Part shown: positions 27,507-35,195 of the stretch, one piece after another | How the letters are laid out: each line of letters starts with the position of its first letter | Numbering within the stretch: the first letter of the stretch is position 1 | From: Oryzisolibacter sp. LB2S | GTDB taxonomy: Bacteria; Pseudomonadota; Gammaproteobacteria; Burkholderiales; Burkholderiaceae_C | Reading direction: 5' to 3' | Length of the DNA: 64,000 nucleotides | NCBI RefSeq assembly: GCF_040732315.1 | Contig: NZ_CP160388.1 | Coordinates: forward strand, 2,074,494-2,138,493 | Program-made: the position numbers and the translations under genes | The notes under the pieces: generated by a model | Databases searched by the model: none | What the model was told of the DNA's origin: nothing | Seen by the model: the letters and a program-made list of their open reading frames with translations, nothing else

Positions 27507-29321
27507 GTGCACGACATGCCGCCACCGACGACATCTGCCGGCAGGCCGCGCGGCACCATGTTGCGCAGCCTGGGCGCGGGCCTGCTGGCGCTGCTGCTCA
27601 CGGCCTGTGGCGGCGGCAAGCTCCTGCAGCCGGGCAGCATGGAAATCACGCTGCTGGGCTTCAATGACTTTCACGGCAACCTGGAGCCACCCCAGCAATC
27701 GGTGTTGGCACAGGATGCCCAGGGCCGGCCGGTGGCGGTGCCCGCAGGGGGCGCGGCCTATCTGGCCCAGGCCATCGCCGAGCGCCGCGCGGCCAACCGC
27801 CATGTGGCGCTGGTGACGGCCGGGGACATGATCGGCGCCTCGCCCATGGTTTCGTCACTGTTCCTCGACGAACCCACCATAGAGGCGCTCAACCTCATGC
27901 AGGTGGACTTTGCCGCCACCGGCAACCACGAGTACGACCAGGGCCATGCAGAGCTGCTGCGCATGCAGCATGGCGGCTGCGAGCAGTTCACCGCCAAACA
28001 GCCCTGCCAGCTGAGCAGGCCGTTTGCCGGCGCCACCTTCCAATACCTGGCGGCCAACACCCTGCGCAGCGACGGGCAGACCCTGTTGCCCGCCACGGGG
28101 GTGAAGTTCTTCGAGGAGCAGGGCATGCGCATAGGCGTGGGCTTCATCGGCATGACGCTGAAGAACACGCCGCTGATGGTGCGCCCCTCGGGCGTGCAGG
28201 GCCTGACCTTCGCCGACGAGGCCAGCACGGCCAACGCCCTGATCCCCCGACTGCGCGCCCAGGGGGCGGACGTGATCGTGGTGCTCATCCATGAGGGCGG
28301 CAGCACCACATCCGGCCTGCAGGACGACAGCTGCCGGGGCCTGTCGGGCGACATCGTGCCCATCGTGGAAGCGCTCTCGCCCGAAGTGGACGTCGTCATC
28401 TCGGGCCACACGCATCGCTCCTATATCTGCGACTACGCCAAGATCAACCCGCGCAAGCCATTGCTGCTGACCAGCGCCGGCCTGTACGGCACGCTGCTGA
28501 CCGAGGTGCGGCTCACCGTCGATGGCCGCACAAGACGCATCACCGACAGGTCGGCGCGCCAGCACATCGTGCAAGGCGAGGCCTACCACGGCCGCTCCGG
28601 CCCTGTAGCGCTGCAGCCGCAGTTTCCGGTGTTCAGCCCCGAGCCCCAGGTCGCCCAGCTGGTGGCGCGCTACAAGCAGGCCGCCGAGCCCCTGGCCTCT
28701 GCCCAGGCCGGCCGCCTGGCCGGCCCAGCGAGCCGGACGCTGCAGTCCAACGGCGAGAGCGTGATGGGCCGCATCGTGGCCGACTCCATCCTGGCCGCCA
28801 CACGCGATGCCGCCGCCGGCGGCGCGCAACTCGCGTTCATGAACCCCGGCGGCGTGCGCGCCGATCTGGTGCCCGCCGCCGACGGCCGCGTGACCTATGG
28901 GCAGTTGTTCCGCGTGCAGCCGTTCGGCAACACGCTGATGGTGCTGAGCCTGAGCGGCGAGCAGATCCGCCAGGTGCTGGAGCAGCAGTTCGACGGCGGC
29001 AGCAACACCGTCGAATCACCGCGCATACTGCATGTATCCCAGGGATTCAGCTATCGCTTCGACCGCCGCCGGCCCGCCGGCCAGCGCGTCAGCGACATGC
29101 GACTCAACGGCCAGCCCCTGGAGCCGACCACACGCTACCGTGTCGGACTGCAAAGCTATCTGGGCACGGGCGGCGACGGCTTCAGCGTCTTCACCCAGGG
29201 CCAGGACGTCACCGGCGGCATGCTCGACCTGGACGCACTCGCGGACCATATCCGCACGCAAAGCCAGAATGGCCCCATGGCCTTGCCGCTGCAGGAACGC
29301 ATAGCGCGCGTGGAGCCATGA
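27507..29321 (+). CDS. Lipoprotein 5'-nucleotidase / metallophosphatase
   Basis: This bifunctional UshA-type protein of about 604 residues has an N-terminal metallophosphatase domain (LLGFNDFHGNLE, GNHEYDQG, ISGHTHRSY) and a C-terminal 5'-nucleotidase domain (NPGGVRADL, QPFGNTLMVLSLSGEQI, SYLGTGGDGFS). A lipobox (LLLTACGGG) indicates a lipoprotein anchored on the outside of a membrane. It would release phosphate from nucleotides in the periplasm. The GTG at 27507 gives the longest form; an ATG at 27558 gives a more usual signal peptide and may be the true start. Confidence 0.88.
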   Translation: MHDMPPPTTSAGRPRGTMLRSLGAGLLALLLTACGGGKLLQPGSMEITLLGFNDFHGNLEPPQQSVLAQDAQGRPVAVPAGGAAYLAQAIAERRAANRHVALVTAGDMIGASPMVSSLFLDEPTIEALNLMQVDFAATGNHEYDQGHAELLRMQHGGCEQFTAKQPCQLSRPFAGATFQYLAANTLRSDGQTLLPATGVKFFEEQGMRIGVGFIGMTLKNTPLMVRPSGVQGLTFADEASTANALIPRLRAQGADVIVVLIHEGGSTTSGLQDDSCRGLSGDIVPIVEALSPEVDVVISGHTHRSYICDYAKINPRKPLLLTSAGLYGTLLTEVRLTVDGRTRRITDRSARQHIVQGEAYHGRSGPVALQPQFPVFSPEPQVAQLVARYKQAAEPLASAQAGRLAGPASRTLQSNGESVMGRIVADSILAATRDAAAGGAQLAFMNPGGVRADLVPAADGRVTYGQLFRVQPFGNTLMVLSLSGEQIRQVLEQQFDGGSNTVESPRILHVSQGFSYRFDRRRPAGQRVSDMRLNGQPLEPTTRYRVGLQSYLGTGGDGFSVFTQGQDVTGGMLDLDALADHIRTQSQNGPMALPLQERIARVEP

Positions 29322-29375
29322 CCCCACGCGGCCTGTGCCCCTCGACCCTTGATCCATTGTTGTGAGGAAGCTCAA

Positions 29376-30263
<888 letters not shown>

Positions 30264-30283
30264 GCGGCTGCACACCTCGGAGA

Positions 30284-30340
30284 AAGCTATATTTTGTATA
30301 GCTTCTGACGCTTGCCCATCAAGCGCCAGAGGCCTTTTTT
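30284..30340. terminator. Double hairpin between convergent galU and tusA
   Basis: AAGCTATA (30284-30291) pairs with TATAGCTT (30297-30304), and CGCTTG (30309-30314) pairs with CAAGCG (30320-30325). A TTTTTT run ends at 30340. The AGCTAT and AAGCGC parts recur in other gaps of this window, so a dispersed repeat seems to serve as terminator here. Confidence 0.65.
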
Positions 30341-30344
30341 GTCT

Positions 30345-30572
30345 TCAGCGCCTGCGCAGCACGTGGATGTACTCCTCACCCACCTGCTGCTGCTCCACCA
30401 GCTCGTTGCCAGTCTGGCGCGCGAACGCCTGGAAGTCGCGCATGGATCCGCTGTCGGTGGCCACGACCTTGAGCAGCTGGCCGCTTTCCATGTCCGCCAG
30501 GGCCTTCTTGGCCTTCAGGATGGGCAGGGGGCAGTTGAGGCCCCGGGTATCGATTTCTTTGTGGATGTCCAT
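30345..30572 (-). CDS. tusA: TusA/SirA-family sulfur carrier protein
   Basis: This 75-residue protein has the CPxP signature (DTRGLNCPLPILKAKKAL), whose cysteine carries persulfide sulfur. TusA-type proteins move sulfur in thio-modification of tRNA and in other pathways. The ATG at 30572 is preceded by AGGATTGAGAAG and lies 5 bp after the stop of the NUDIX gene, so the two are co-transcribed. The cysM gene just upstream also concerns sulfur. Which TusA-like subfamily this is cannot be said from its sequence alone. Confidence 0.88.
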   Translation of the reverse strand: MDIHKEIDTRGLNCPLPILKAKKALADMESGQLLKVVATDSGSMRDFQAFARQTGNELVEQQQVGEEYIHVLRRR

Positions 30573-30577
30573 TCTTC

Positions 30578-31144
30578 TCAATCCTTTTGCACGTCGTCGA
30601 GTCCACGGCGACGCTCGGCGTTTTCCTCGGCCGTGAAGAACACCGGCTCGTGCCCGCGCGAACGCAGCCAGTCCGCCAGTGCATAGCCCGTGCCTGCGGG
30701 CCAGCATTTGAGCGCATCGAGCTCGTAGAAGCGGTAGTCGACCAGCTCCGGCGACAGCCGCACCTCGCCCTCGGCCTCGACGTGGTAGGCGATGATGACC
30801 TGGTTCATGCGCAGGAACTCGTACGCGCCCACCAGGCGCACGCTGCGCGCGTCGAGGTTGGTTTCCTCCTTGACCTCGCGCACTATGCCCTGCTCGGGCG
30901 ATTCGCCCGCCTCCATGAAGCCTGTGATAAGCGCAAACATCTTGGTCGGCCACAGGGCGTTGCGTGCCAGCAGCACGCGGCCATCGACCTCGACGATGGC
31001 GGCGAGCACGGGCGTGGGGTTGTTCCAGTGCGTCCAGCCGCAGGCCGGGCAGCGCAGCCGCTCCTTCTCGCCACTGTCTTCCAGCACCGTGATGGGGGCC
31101 AGCGCCGTGGCGCAATGCGTGCAAAAGCGCGTCTCGTAGTGCAT
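30578..31144 (-). CDS. NUDIX hydrolase with N-terminal zinc ribbon
   Basis: The 188-residue protein begins with a zinc-ribbon-like pair of cysteine knuckles (FCTHC and CPAC) and then a NUDIX domain with the complete box GFMEAGESPEQGIVREVKEET. This layout resembles NudC-type NAD pyrophosphatases but is shorter, as in many beta-proteobacterial NUDIX proteins. It hydrolyses nucleoside diphosphates linked to another group. The ATG at 31144 is chosen since upstream residues are unlike the family. It lies between cysM and tusA in one leftward operon. Confidence 0.85.
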   Translation of the reverse strand: MHYETRFCTHCATALAPITVLEDSGEKERLRCPACGWTHWNNPTPVLAAIVEVDGRVLLARNALWPTKMFALITGFMEAGESPEQGIVREVKEETNLDARSVRLVGAYEFLRMNQVIIAYHVEAEGEVRLSPELVDYRFYELDALKCWPAGTGYALADWLRSRGHEPVFFTAEENAERRRGLDDVQKD

Positions 31145-31161
31145 GACGATGGCCGCGCCGC

Positions 31162-32067
31162 TCAGGCCGGAAACACGCCGGTGGACAGGTAGCGGTCGCC
31201 CCGGTCGCACACCACGAACACGATGGTGGCGTCCTGCGTCTGCGCGGCAATCTGCTGCGCCACCCAGCAGGCCCCGGCGGCGGAGATGCCGCCGAAGATG
31301 CCCTCCTCGCGCGCCAGGCGCCGGGCCATGTCCTCGGCGTCGTCCTGGCTCACATAGACCAGTTCATCGACCAGGTTGGGCTCATAGATCCTGGGCAGGT
31401 ATTCCTCGGGCCACTTGCGTATGCCCGGGATGCGCGAGCCCTCGCGCGGCTGGGCGCCGACGATGCGGATGGCAGGGTTCTTCTCGCGCAGGAAGCGCGC
31501 CACGCCGGTGATCGTGCCCGTCGTGCCCATGGCGCTCACGAAGTGGGTGATGCGCCCCTCGGTCTGCTCCCACAGCTCGGGGCCCGTGGTCTCGTAGTGG
31601 ATGCGCGGGTTGTCCGGGTTGGCAAACTGGTCCAGCACTACACCCTTGCCCTGGGCCACCATCTGGTCGGCCAGGTCGCGCGCGTATTCCATGCCCCCGC
31701 TCTTGGGTGTGAGGACGAGCTCGGCGCCAAAGGCCTTCATGGTCTGGGCACGCTCGACCGACAGATCCTCGGGCATGATGAGCACCATGCGGTAGCCGCG
31801 AATCGCAGCGGCCATGGCCAGCGCAATGCCGGTGTTGCCCGAGGTGGCCTCGATCAGCGTGTCACCAGGTCGGATCTCGCCGCGTTCCTCGGCGCGCCGG
31901 ATCATGGACAGGGCCGGCCTGTCCTTGACCGAACCTGCGGGGTTGTTGCCCTCGAGCTTGCCCAGGATGACGTTGCCGCGCGCCGCGTTGTCCTGCGCCC
32001 CGATACGCTGCAACGCAACGAGCGGCGTGCGCCCGATGGCGTCTTCAATCGTCGGATAGGTTTTCAT
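31162..32067 (-). CDS. cysM: Cysteine synthase B
   Basis: This 301-residue PLP enzyme makes cysteine from O-acetylserine and sulfide or thiosulfate. The PLP lysine lies in NPAGSVKDRPA, the substrate loop is EATSGNTGIALA, and the PLP-phosphate loop is GTTGTITGV. RRARLAREEGIFGGISAAGA-type residues near the end are typical. Its start lies 43 bp from the truncated tRNA-Leu, on the opposite strand. ICE insertion has therefore replaced everything beyond that distance upstream of cysM. The operon continues with the NUDIX and tusA genes. Confidence 0.93.
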   Translation of the reverse strand: MKTYPTIEDAIGRTPLVALQRIGAQDNAARGNVILGKLEGNNPAGSVKDRPALSMIRRAEERGEIRPGDTLIEATSGNTGIALAMAAAIRGYRMVLIMPEDLSVERAQTMKAFGAELVLTPKSGGMEYARDLADQMVAQGKGVVLDQFANPDNPRIHYETTGPELWEQTEGRITHFVSAMGTTGTITGVARFLREKNPAIRIVGAQPREGSRIPGIRKWPEEYLPRIYEPNLVDELVYVSQDDAEDMARRLAREEGIFGGISAAGACWVAQQIAAQTQDATIVFVVCDRGDRYLSTGVFPA

Positions 32068-32084
32068 ACCGCGCTACTGTGCCA

Positions 32085-32090
32085 TAATTT
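32085..32090 (+). promoter_or_regulatory. Possible -10 box of the resident tRNA-Leu promoter
   Basis: CATAAT lies about 20 bp before the first base of the truncated tRNA-Leu, with a weak TTTTCA 16 bp upstream as -35. Position and spacing fit a tRNA promoter. If active it could still transcribe rightward through the tRNA fragment into the intron-bearing tRNA gene. Confidence 0.4.
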
Positions 32091-32110
32091 GCGACTTCGC
32101 TTCCAAGCCA

Positions 32111-32150
32111 GCCCGGGTGGTGAAATTGGTAGACGCAGGGGACTCAAAAA
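32111..32150 (+). pseudogene. 5' half of tRNA-Leu(CAA), cut in the anticodon loop (left ICE junction)
   Basis: Forty bases starting GCCCGGGTGG match the 5' half of tRNA-Leu up to the anticodon loop (GGGGACTCAAAA), then turn into unrelated sequence (TAGGGACTTC) instead of the CCCCC anticodon stem. The first 35 bases differ at only one position from the complete tRNA gene at 32337. It is best read as the resident chromosomal tRNA gene split by integration; the missing 3' half, ending in CCCGGGC, would be expected at the far end of the element. This marks the likely left attachment site within CTCAAAA. Confidence 0.85.
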
Positions 32151-32253
32151 TAGGGACTTCTACGTAGGTCTTGTTTGAGGCCACTGCCTGCCAAGCTGCA
32201 TGGAACAAGGGATTGAGTGATAAATCGCTTCTTGATCGGGATGCCCGCATTTC

Positions 32254-32300
32254 GAGCCAGGAGCCAACTAGGAGCCAGGACGATGCAAGCTGGCTCCTAG
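32254..32300. repeat. GAGCCA repeats and 11-bp perfect inverted repeat near the ICE end
   Basis: GAGCCA occurs three times (32254, 32261, 32272) and in inverted form at 32291. CTAGGAGCCAG (32268-32278) pairs perfectly with CTGGCTCCTAG (32290-32300) across 11 bases. There is no T run after it. Such short repeats close to an element end may be arm sites for integrase or an excision factor, or a hairpin in a tRNA read-through transcript. Confidence 0.6.
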
Positions 32301-32336
32301 TGAGGAGTAGGTAGTTGAAGTAGCATCGTGCGTCAT

Positions 32337-32658
32337 GCCCGAGTGGTGAAATTGGTAGACGCAGGGGACTCAGACCAAATTTGAGCCCTCCGGGGGAAAC
32401 CCCAGAGGTGAAGCCCGTCAAACTCGGCGAAGGCCCTGGACGCAAGTCCGAGCTAATACCGAGCCAAGCCCTGGAGCCGAAAGGTTCCTCGGAAGGTGTA
32501 GAGAGCAGACGGCGGGCACCTACGGCCGAAAGGCTATGGTGAAGGCGTGCTCCAGCCCACGAACGCCGTTTCTTCGGAGACGGCGGCGGCGAAAGCCGAA
32601 GTGGGAAGAAAATCCCCCGCCGCAAGGCGTGCCGGTTCGATTCCGGCCTCGGGCACCA
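32337..32658 (+). tRNA. tRNA-Leu(CAA) gene interrupted by a group I intron
   Basis: Exon 1 is 32337-32371 and exon 2 is 32609-32658. Joined they give an 85-base tRNA with a perfect 7-bp acceptor stem (GCCCGAG/CTCGGGC), anticodon stem GGGGA/TCCCC, loop CTCAAAA (anticodon CAA), a long variable arm (GCCGCAAGGCG), T arm GCCGGTTCGATTCCGGC and encoded CCA. Compared with the cut tRNA at 32111 it has A instead of G at position 6, and its 3' acceptor strand has the matching T, so the gene is self-consistent. It probably replaces the resident tRNA destroyed by integration. No strong promoter of its own is seen. Confidence 0.93.
32372..32608 (+). ncRNA. Group I intron (IC3-like) in the tRNA-Leu anticodon loop
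   Basis: The 237-nt intron lies between anticodon positions 34 and 35. P2 is CCTC-CGGGG-GAAA-CCCC-A-GAGG. P4 pairs CTCGG with CCGAG. P6 is GGAGCC-GAAA-GGTTCC. The core blocks GGTGTAGAGAGCAGACGG and CTATGGTGAAGGC match the Azoarcus tRNA-Ile intron as I recall it. P7 pairs GAGCA with TGCTC where Azoarcus has GACUA/UAGUC, a compensatory change. P8 is CACC/GGTG; P9 is CCCAC/GTGGG with UUCG and GAAA loops. The intron ends in G (32608). AUUU before the guide GAG can pair with AAAU of exon 2 (P10). No protein is encoded, so self-splicing is expected. Confidence 0.93.
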
Positions 32659-32664
32659 ATTCGG

Positions 32665-32697
32665 AAGCCACCCCTGTTCACGCAAGGGTGGCTTTTT
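32665..32697 (+). terminator. Terminator after tRNA-Leu, overlapping the DUF2274 gene end
   Basis: AAGCCACCC (32665-32673) pairs with GGGTGGCTT (32686-32694), followed by T up to 32697. It starts 7 bp after the tRNA CCA. The stop codon of the oppositely transcribed DUF2274 gene (32678-32680) lies in its loop. On the other strand there is AAAAAG before the stem, so it may also slow the trb transcript. Confidence 0.8.
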
Positions 32698-32920
32698 CGT
32701 TCTTGGCTTGCCTGCGCCTGAACCCCCTATCCCCCGCCATGAAGGCATCCAGCATGTACGGGATCAGCGTCACAGCATCAACCGCATCCCCATACGCCTG
32801 CGCGTGCAGCGCAGCGTAGCGGTCGAGTTCAGCCTTCAAGCTGATCGGGCAAGAAAACGTGATTTTCGTGCTCTCGGTCTTGGGCAACGGCCCCAGCCGC
32901 AGCGTCTTGGTGGTGTTCAT
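32678..32920 (-). CDS. DUF2274 family protein of the ICE transfer operon
   Basis: This 80-residue protein with the start MNTTKTLRLGPLPKTESTK matches DUF2274 proteins, which are found directly after trbI in Tn4371-type elements. The middle (SLKAELDRYAALHAQAYG) resembles a ribbon-helix-helix DNA-binding segment, so a regulatory role is possible but unproven. Its start overlaps the trbI stop by 4 bp (ATGA). It is the last gene of the long leftward trb operon. Confidence 0.85.
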   Translation of the reverse strand: MNTTKTLRLGPLPKTESTKITFSCPISLKAELDRYAALHAQAYGDAVDAVTLIPYMLDAFMAGDRGFRRRQAKNEKATLA

Positions 32921-34188
32921 TTCGCAACTCCACGGTTGAAGAACAACGGCTGGTACGGACTTAGTACCAAGTCACGGTTGACGATGATCCGCACCGGCAG
33001 GCCCGGCCGCTCGGTCAGCGTCGGCTGGATGTTCATGTTGCGCCGGGTCATCTCCTGGCCGACTTGATTGATGCTGTCCTGCGCGCCGTCGCGCCCGGCG
33101 ATCACGATGCGGTTGCCATCCTGCCGGTTCTCCGGCGCGGCCAGTTCTGCGCCCACGCCCAGCAGCGTGGTCAGCGCCGCGCCGGCAAAGACGCGATCCC
33201 AATGCCAATCGACCCCATCCTCCAGACCGGAGTAGCCTGCCGGATCGGTGCCGGCGAGGTTGTCGAGCTTCAGCGATGACGTGTCCGGCAGGATGACGCG
33301 GTTCCACACCACTTGTACGCGGCTCTGCCCATAGCTGACCTGGCTGTTGTACTTGCCCAGGATGCGCGATCCCTGCGGGATCAGCAGGAACTTGCCTGTG
33401 GCCGTGTCATAGACCGGCTCCGTCACCGTGGCGATCACGTCGCCCGGCAAGTCCGACTTGATGCCCGTCACCAGCGCCCCGGCGATCACTGTTCCCGCCA
33501 TGACCTGATACGGCGAGGACGGCATTTGCAGATTGCCGGAATTACGGGTTTCCGTAAAGCCGCCTTTCAGGAAAGCCTCTTTCTGATCTTGCCGGTTTTG
33601 CACAGCAGTCGGGTCGGCAGGTTGGGCCGCCGTCGAGGCCGGGCCTGCGGCGAGTGGGTCGAAGCCCGCCAAGCTGGATGCCGAACCAGCGGTGGCGACT
33701 TGTGCCCCTCCCTGCGCGGCGGCTTTGCCTTGAGCGCCCGAGCGGAAGAACACCGACGAACCCGCCGCCGCATCAGCCTCCTTGCGCCGCGCATCCTCCG
33801 GGTCATGGCCCGGTGGCGCATACGTCGGCGTCACCGGCTGCTGCGACTTCATGATGGCCGGGCCAAGATCGCCCGGCAGCGGCGGCCCCAGTTCGGGCAC
33901 CTTTCGCGGCAGTTTGGAGTAATCCGAAGGCAGGCCATCCAGCCCTTCGGACTTCGAGACGCGATCGACGTTGTAAAGCTCGGTCTGCTCGCCGGCGCCG
34001 CGCCGATGCGGCTGCAATGACCAGATCGTGGCCCCGAGCACGGCGACCGACAGGCCGCCGACGAGGATGGCCAGCGTGCGTCGGTTCAGGCGCGTGACCG
34101 GGCGCGGCTGGGCGCGCAGCGCGACCGCCTCGGGCGCGACCTTGTCCGCCTGTGGCGTGGCAAGGTCGGGAGTGTCGTCCTGGCTCAT
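32917..34188 (-). CDS. trbI: Conjugal transfer protein TrbI (VirB10-like)
   Basis: This 423-residue protein has a short cytoplasmic N-terminus, one membrane segment (LAILVGGLSVAVLGATIWSL), a proline-rich linker, and the C-terminal VirB10 domain with YQVMAGTVIAGALVTGIKSDLPGDVIA and QGSRILGKYNSQVSYGQ. VirB10/TrbI spans both membranes and couples energy to the outer channel of the type IV secretion system. It follows trbG with a 2-bp gap, and DUF2274 overlaps its end. Confidence 0.95.
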   Translation of the reverse strand: MSQDDTPDLATPQADKVAPEAVALRAQPRPVTRLNRRTLAILVGGLSVAVLGATIWSLQPHRRGAGEQTELYNVDRVSKSEGLDGLPSDYSKLPRKVPELGPPLPGDLGPAIMKSQQPVTPTYAPPGHDPEDARRKEADAAAGSSVFFRSGAQGKAAAQGGAQVATAGSASSLAGFDPLAAGPASTAAQPADPTAVQNRQDQKEAFLKGGFTETRNSGNLQMPSSPYQVMAGTVIAGALVTGIKSDLPGDVIATVTEPVYDTATGKFLLIPQGSRILGKYNSQVSYGQSRVQVVWNRVILPDTSSLKLDNLAGTDPAGYSGLEDGVDWHWDRVFAGAALTTLLGVGAELAAPENRQDGNRIVIAGRDGAQDSINQVGQEMTRRNMNIQPTLTERPGLPVRIIVNRDLVLSPYQPLFFNRGVAK

Positions 34189-34190
34189 GG

Positions 34191-35195
34191 TCAGTTCCTC
34201 CGCGTGCCACCAGAAACGCCATCTGTGCGCTCGATCCGCACGACGTCGCCCTTGTCGCCGCCCAAGCGCAGTTCGGCGGCGCCGAACAGGCGATCGACGA
34301 TGTAGTACGGCGCACGAAAGCGGTAATTCACCAGTTGCCCGTCGCCCTGCGCGCCGATGACGAACAGCGGCGGCAACTCGCCCTGGGCGATGCCCGGCGG
34401 GAACTGGATATAGACCTTCTCGCCATCATCGAAGGCGCGCAGCGGTTTCCACGGCGGATTGCTGCCGCTGACCGCGTAGCGGAAGCGGATCTTCTCCAGC
34501 GACAGCCCACTATCGACCGGCGCGGCGGCGCTGGCCGCCTGCGACTGGCGCTGCAAGGCCAGCATCTTGTCCTTCGGATACTCCCAGGACACCGACGCCA
34601 TCCATGTCTTCTCGGTCGAGGTCAGCTCCAGCAGGTACGTCCTGCGGCTGGTGGTGATGACGAGATTGGTCTTCAGGCCTGAGCGGATCGGCTTGACCAT
34701 CACGTTGACGCGCAGCGCCTCACCGCTGCCGCTCGACGTGTCGCCCACGATCCAACGCACGGTATCGCCAGCGGCCACCGTCACCAGCTCCTCGCCCGGC
34801 TGGAGCGCGATCACCGTTACGCGGCCCACGGCCGCATAGACCTGGTACAGCGCGCCATCGGTGAACGGCCACACCTGAATTGCGTTGACGTAGCCCTCGC
34901 GCGTGGGCGCAATGCGCGCTTCAGCATTGGCGCGGGACACGCGCACGGTTTCATCGGCGGGTTCTGCGGCGGGTTTGGCATCCGGCACAGGCTTCATCTG
35001 CGCCGGCATCGGCAGAACCTCGGGCATGGCCACCACTTCCACCGGCTTCGGCGGCTCGGGCAGTGGCTGGGCCTGCACCGGCTCATCGAGCGAAATGGAC
35101 GGCGGCGGCTTGCCCTGCGAAGCGCAGCCTGCAAATAGGACGATCGAGGCCAGCAGCATCACCGGCAAGGCGGATTTACGGAAAAGATCATTCAT
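34191..35195 (-). CDS. trbG: Conjugal transfer protein TrbG (VirB9-like lipoprotein)
   Basis: The 334-residue protein has a lipobox (LLASIVLFAGCASQ) at the N-terminus and the VirB9/CagX-like C-terminal domain (FRYAVSGSNPPWKPLRAFDDGEKVYIQFP; VNYRFRAPYYIVDRLFGAAELRLG). It makes the outer-membrane ring of the conjugation channel together with TrbI. The start overlaps the trbF stop by 4 bp. Confidence 0.94.
   Translation of the reverse strand: MNDLFRKSALPVMLLASIVLFAGCASQGKPPPSISLDEPVQAQPLPEPPKPVEVVAMPEVLPMPAQMKPVPDAKPAAEPADETVRVSRANAEARIAPTREGYVNAIQVWPFTDGALYQVYAAVGRVTVIALQPGEELVTVAAGDTVRWIVGDTSSGSGEALRVNVMVKPIRSGLKTNLVITTSRRTYLLELTSTEKTWMASVSWEYPKDKMLALQRQSQAASAAAPVDSGLSLEKIRFRYAVSGSNPPWKPLRAFDDGEKVYIQFPPGIAQGELPPLFVIGAQGDGQLVNYRFRAPYYIVDRLFGAAELRLGGDKGDVVRIERTDGVSGGTRRN

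Noticed and set aside
24561..27803. Very long open frame on the minus strand opposite valS (1080 codons)
   Set aside because: It is a GC-bias shadow of valS; low-complexity His/Gly/Leu-rich translation with no motif, while valS has all synthetase motifs on the other strand.
32372..32608. Homing endonuclease gene within the intron
   Set aside because: The intron is only 237 nt and fully used by RNA helices; no protein-coding frame with a LAGLIDADG or GIY-YIG motif.
32074..32748. 224-codon minus-strand frame across both tRNA copies and the intron
   Set aside because: It runs through structured RNA genes whose pairing explains the sequence; no ribosome site or protein motif.
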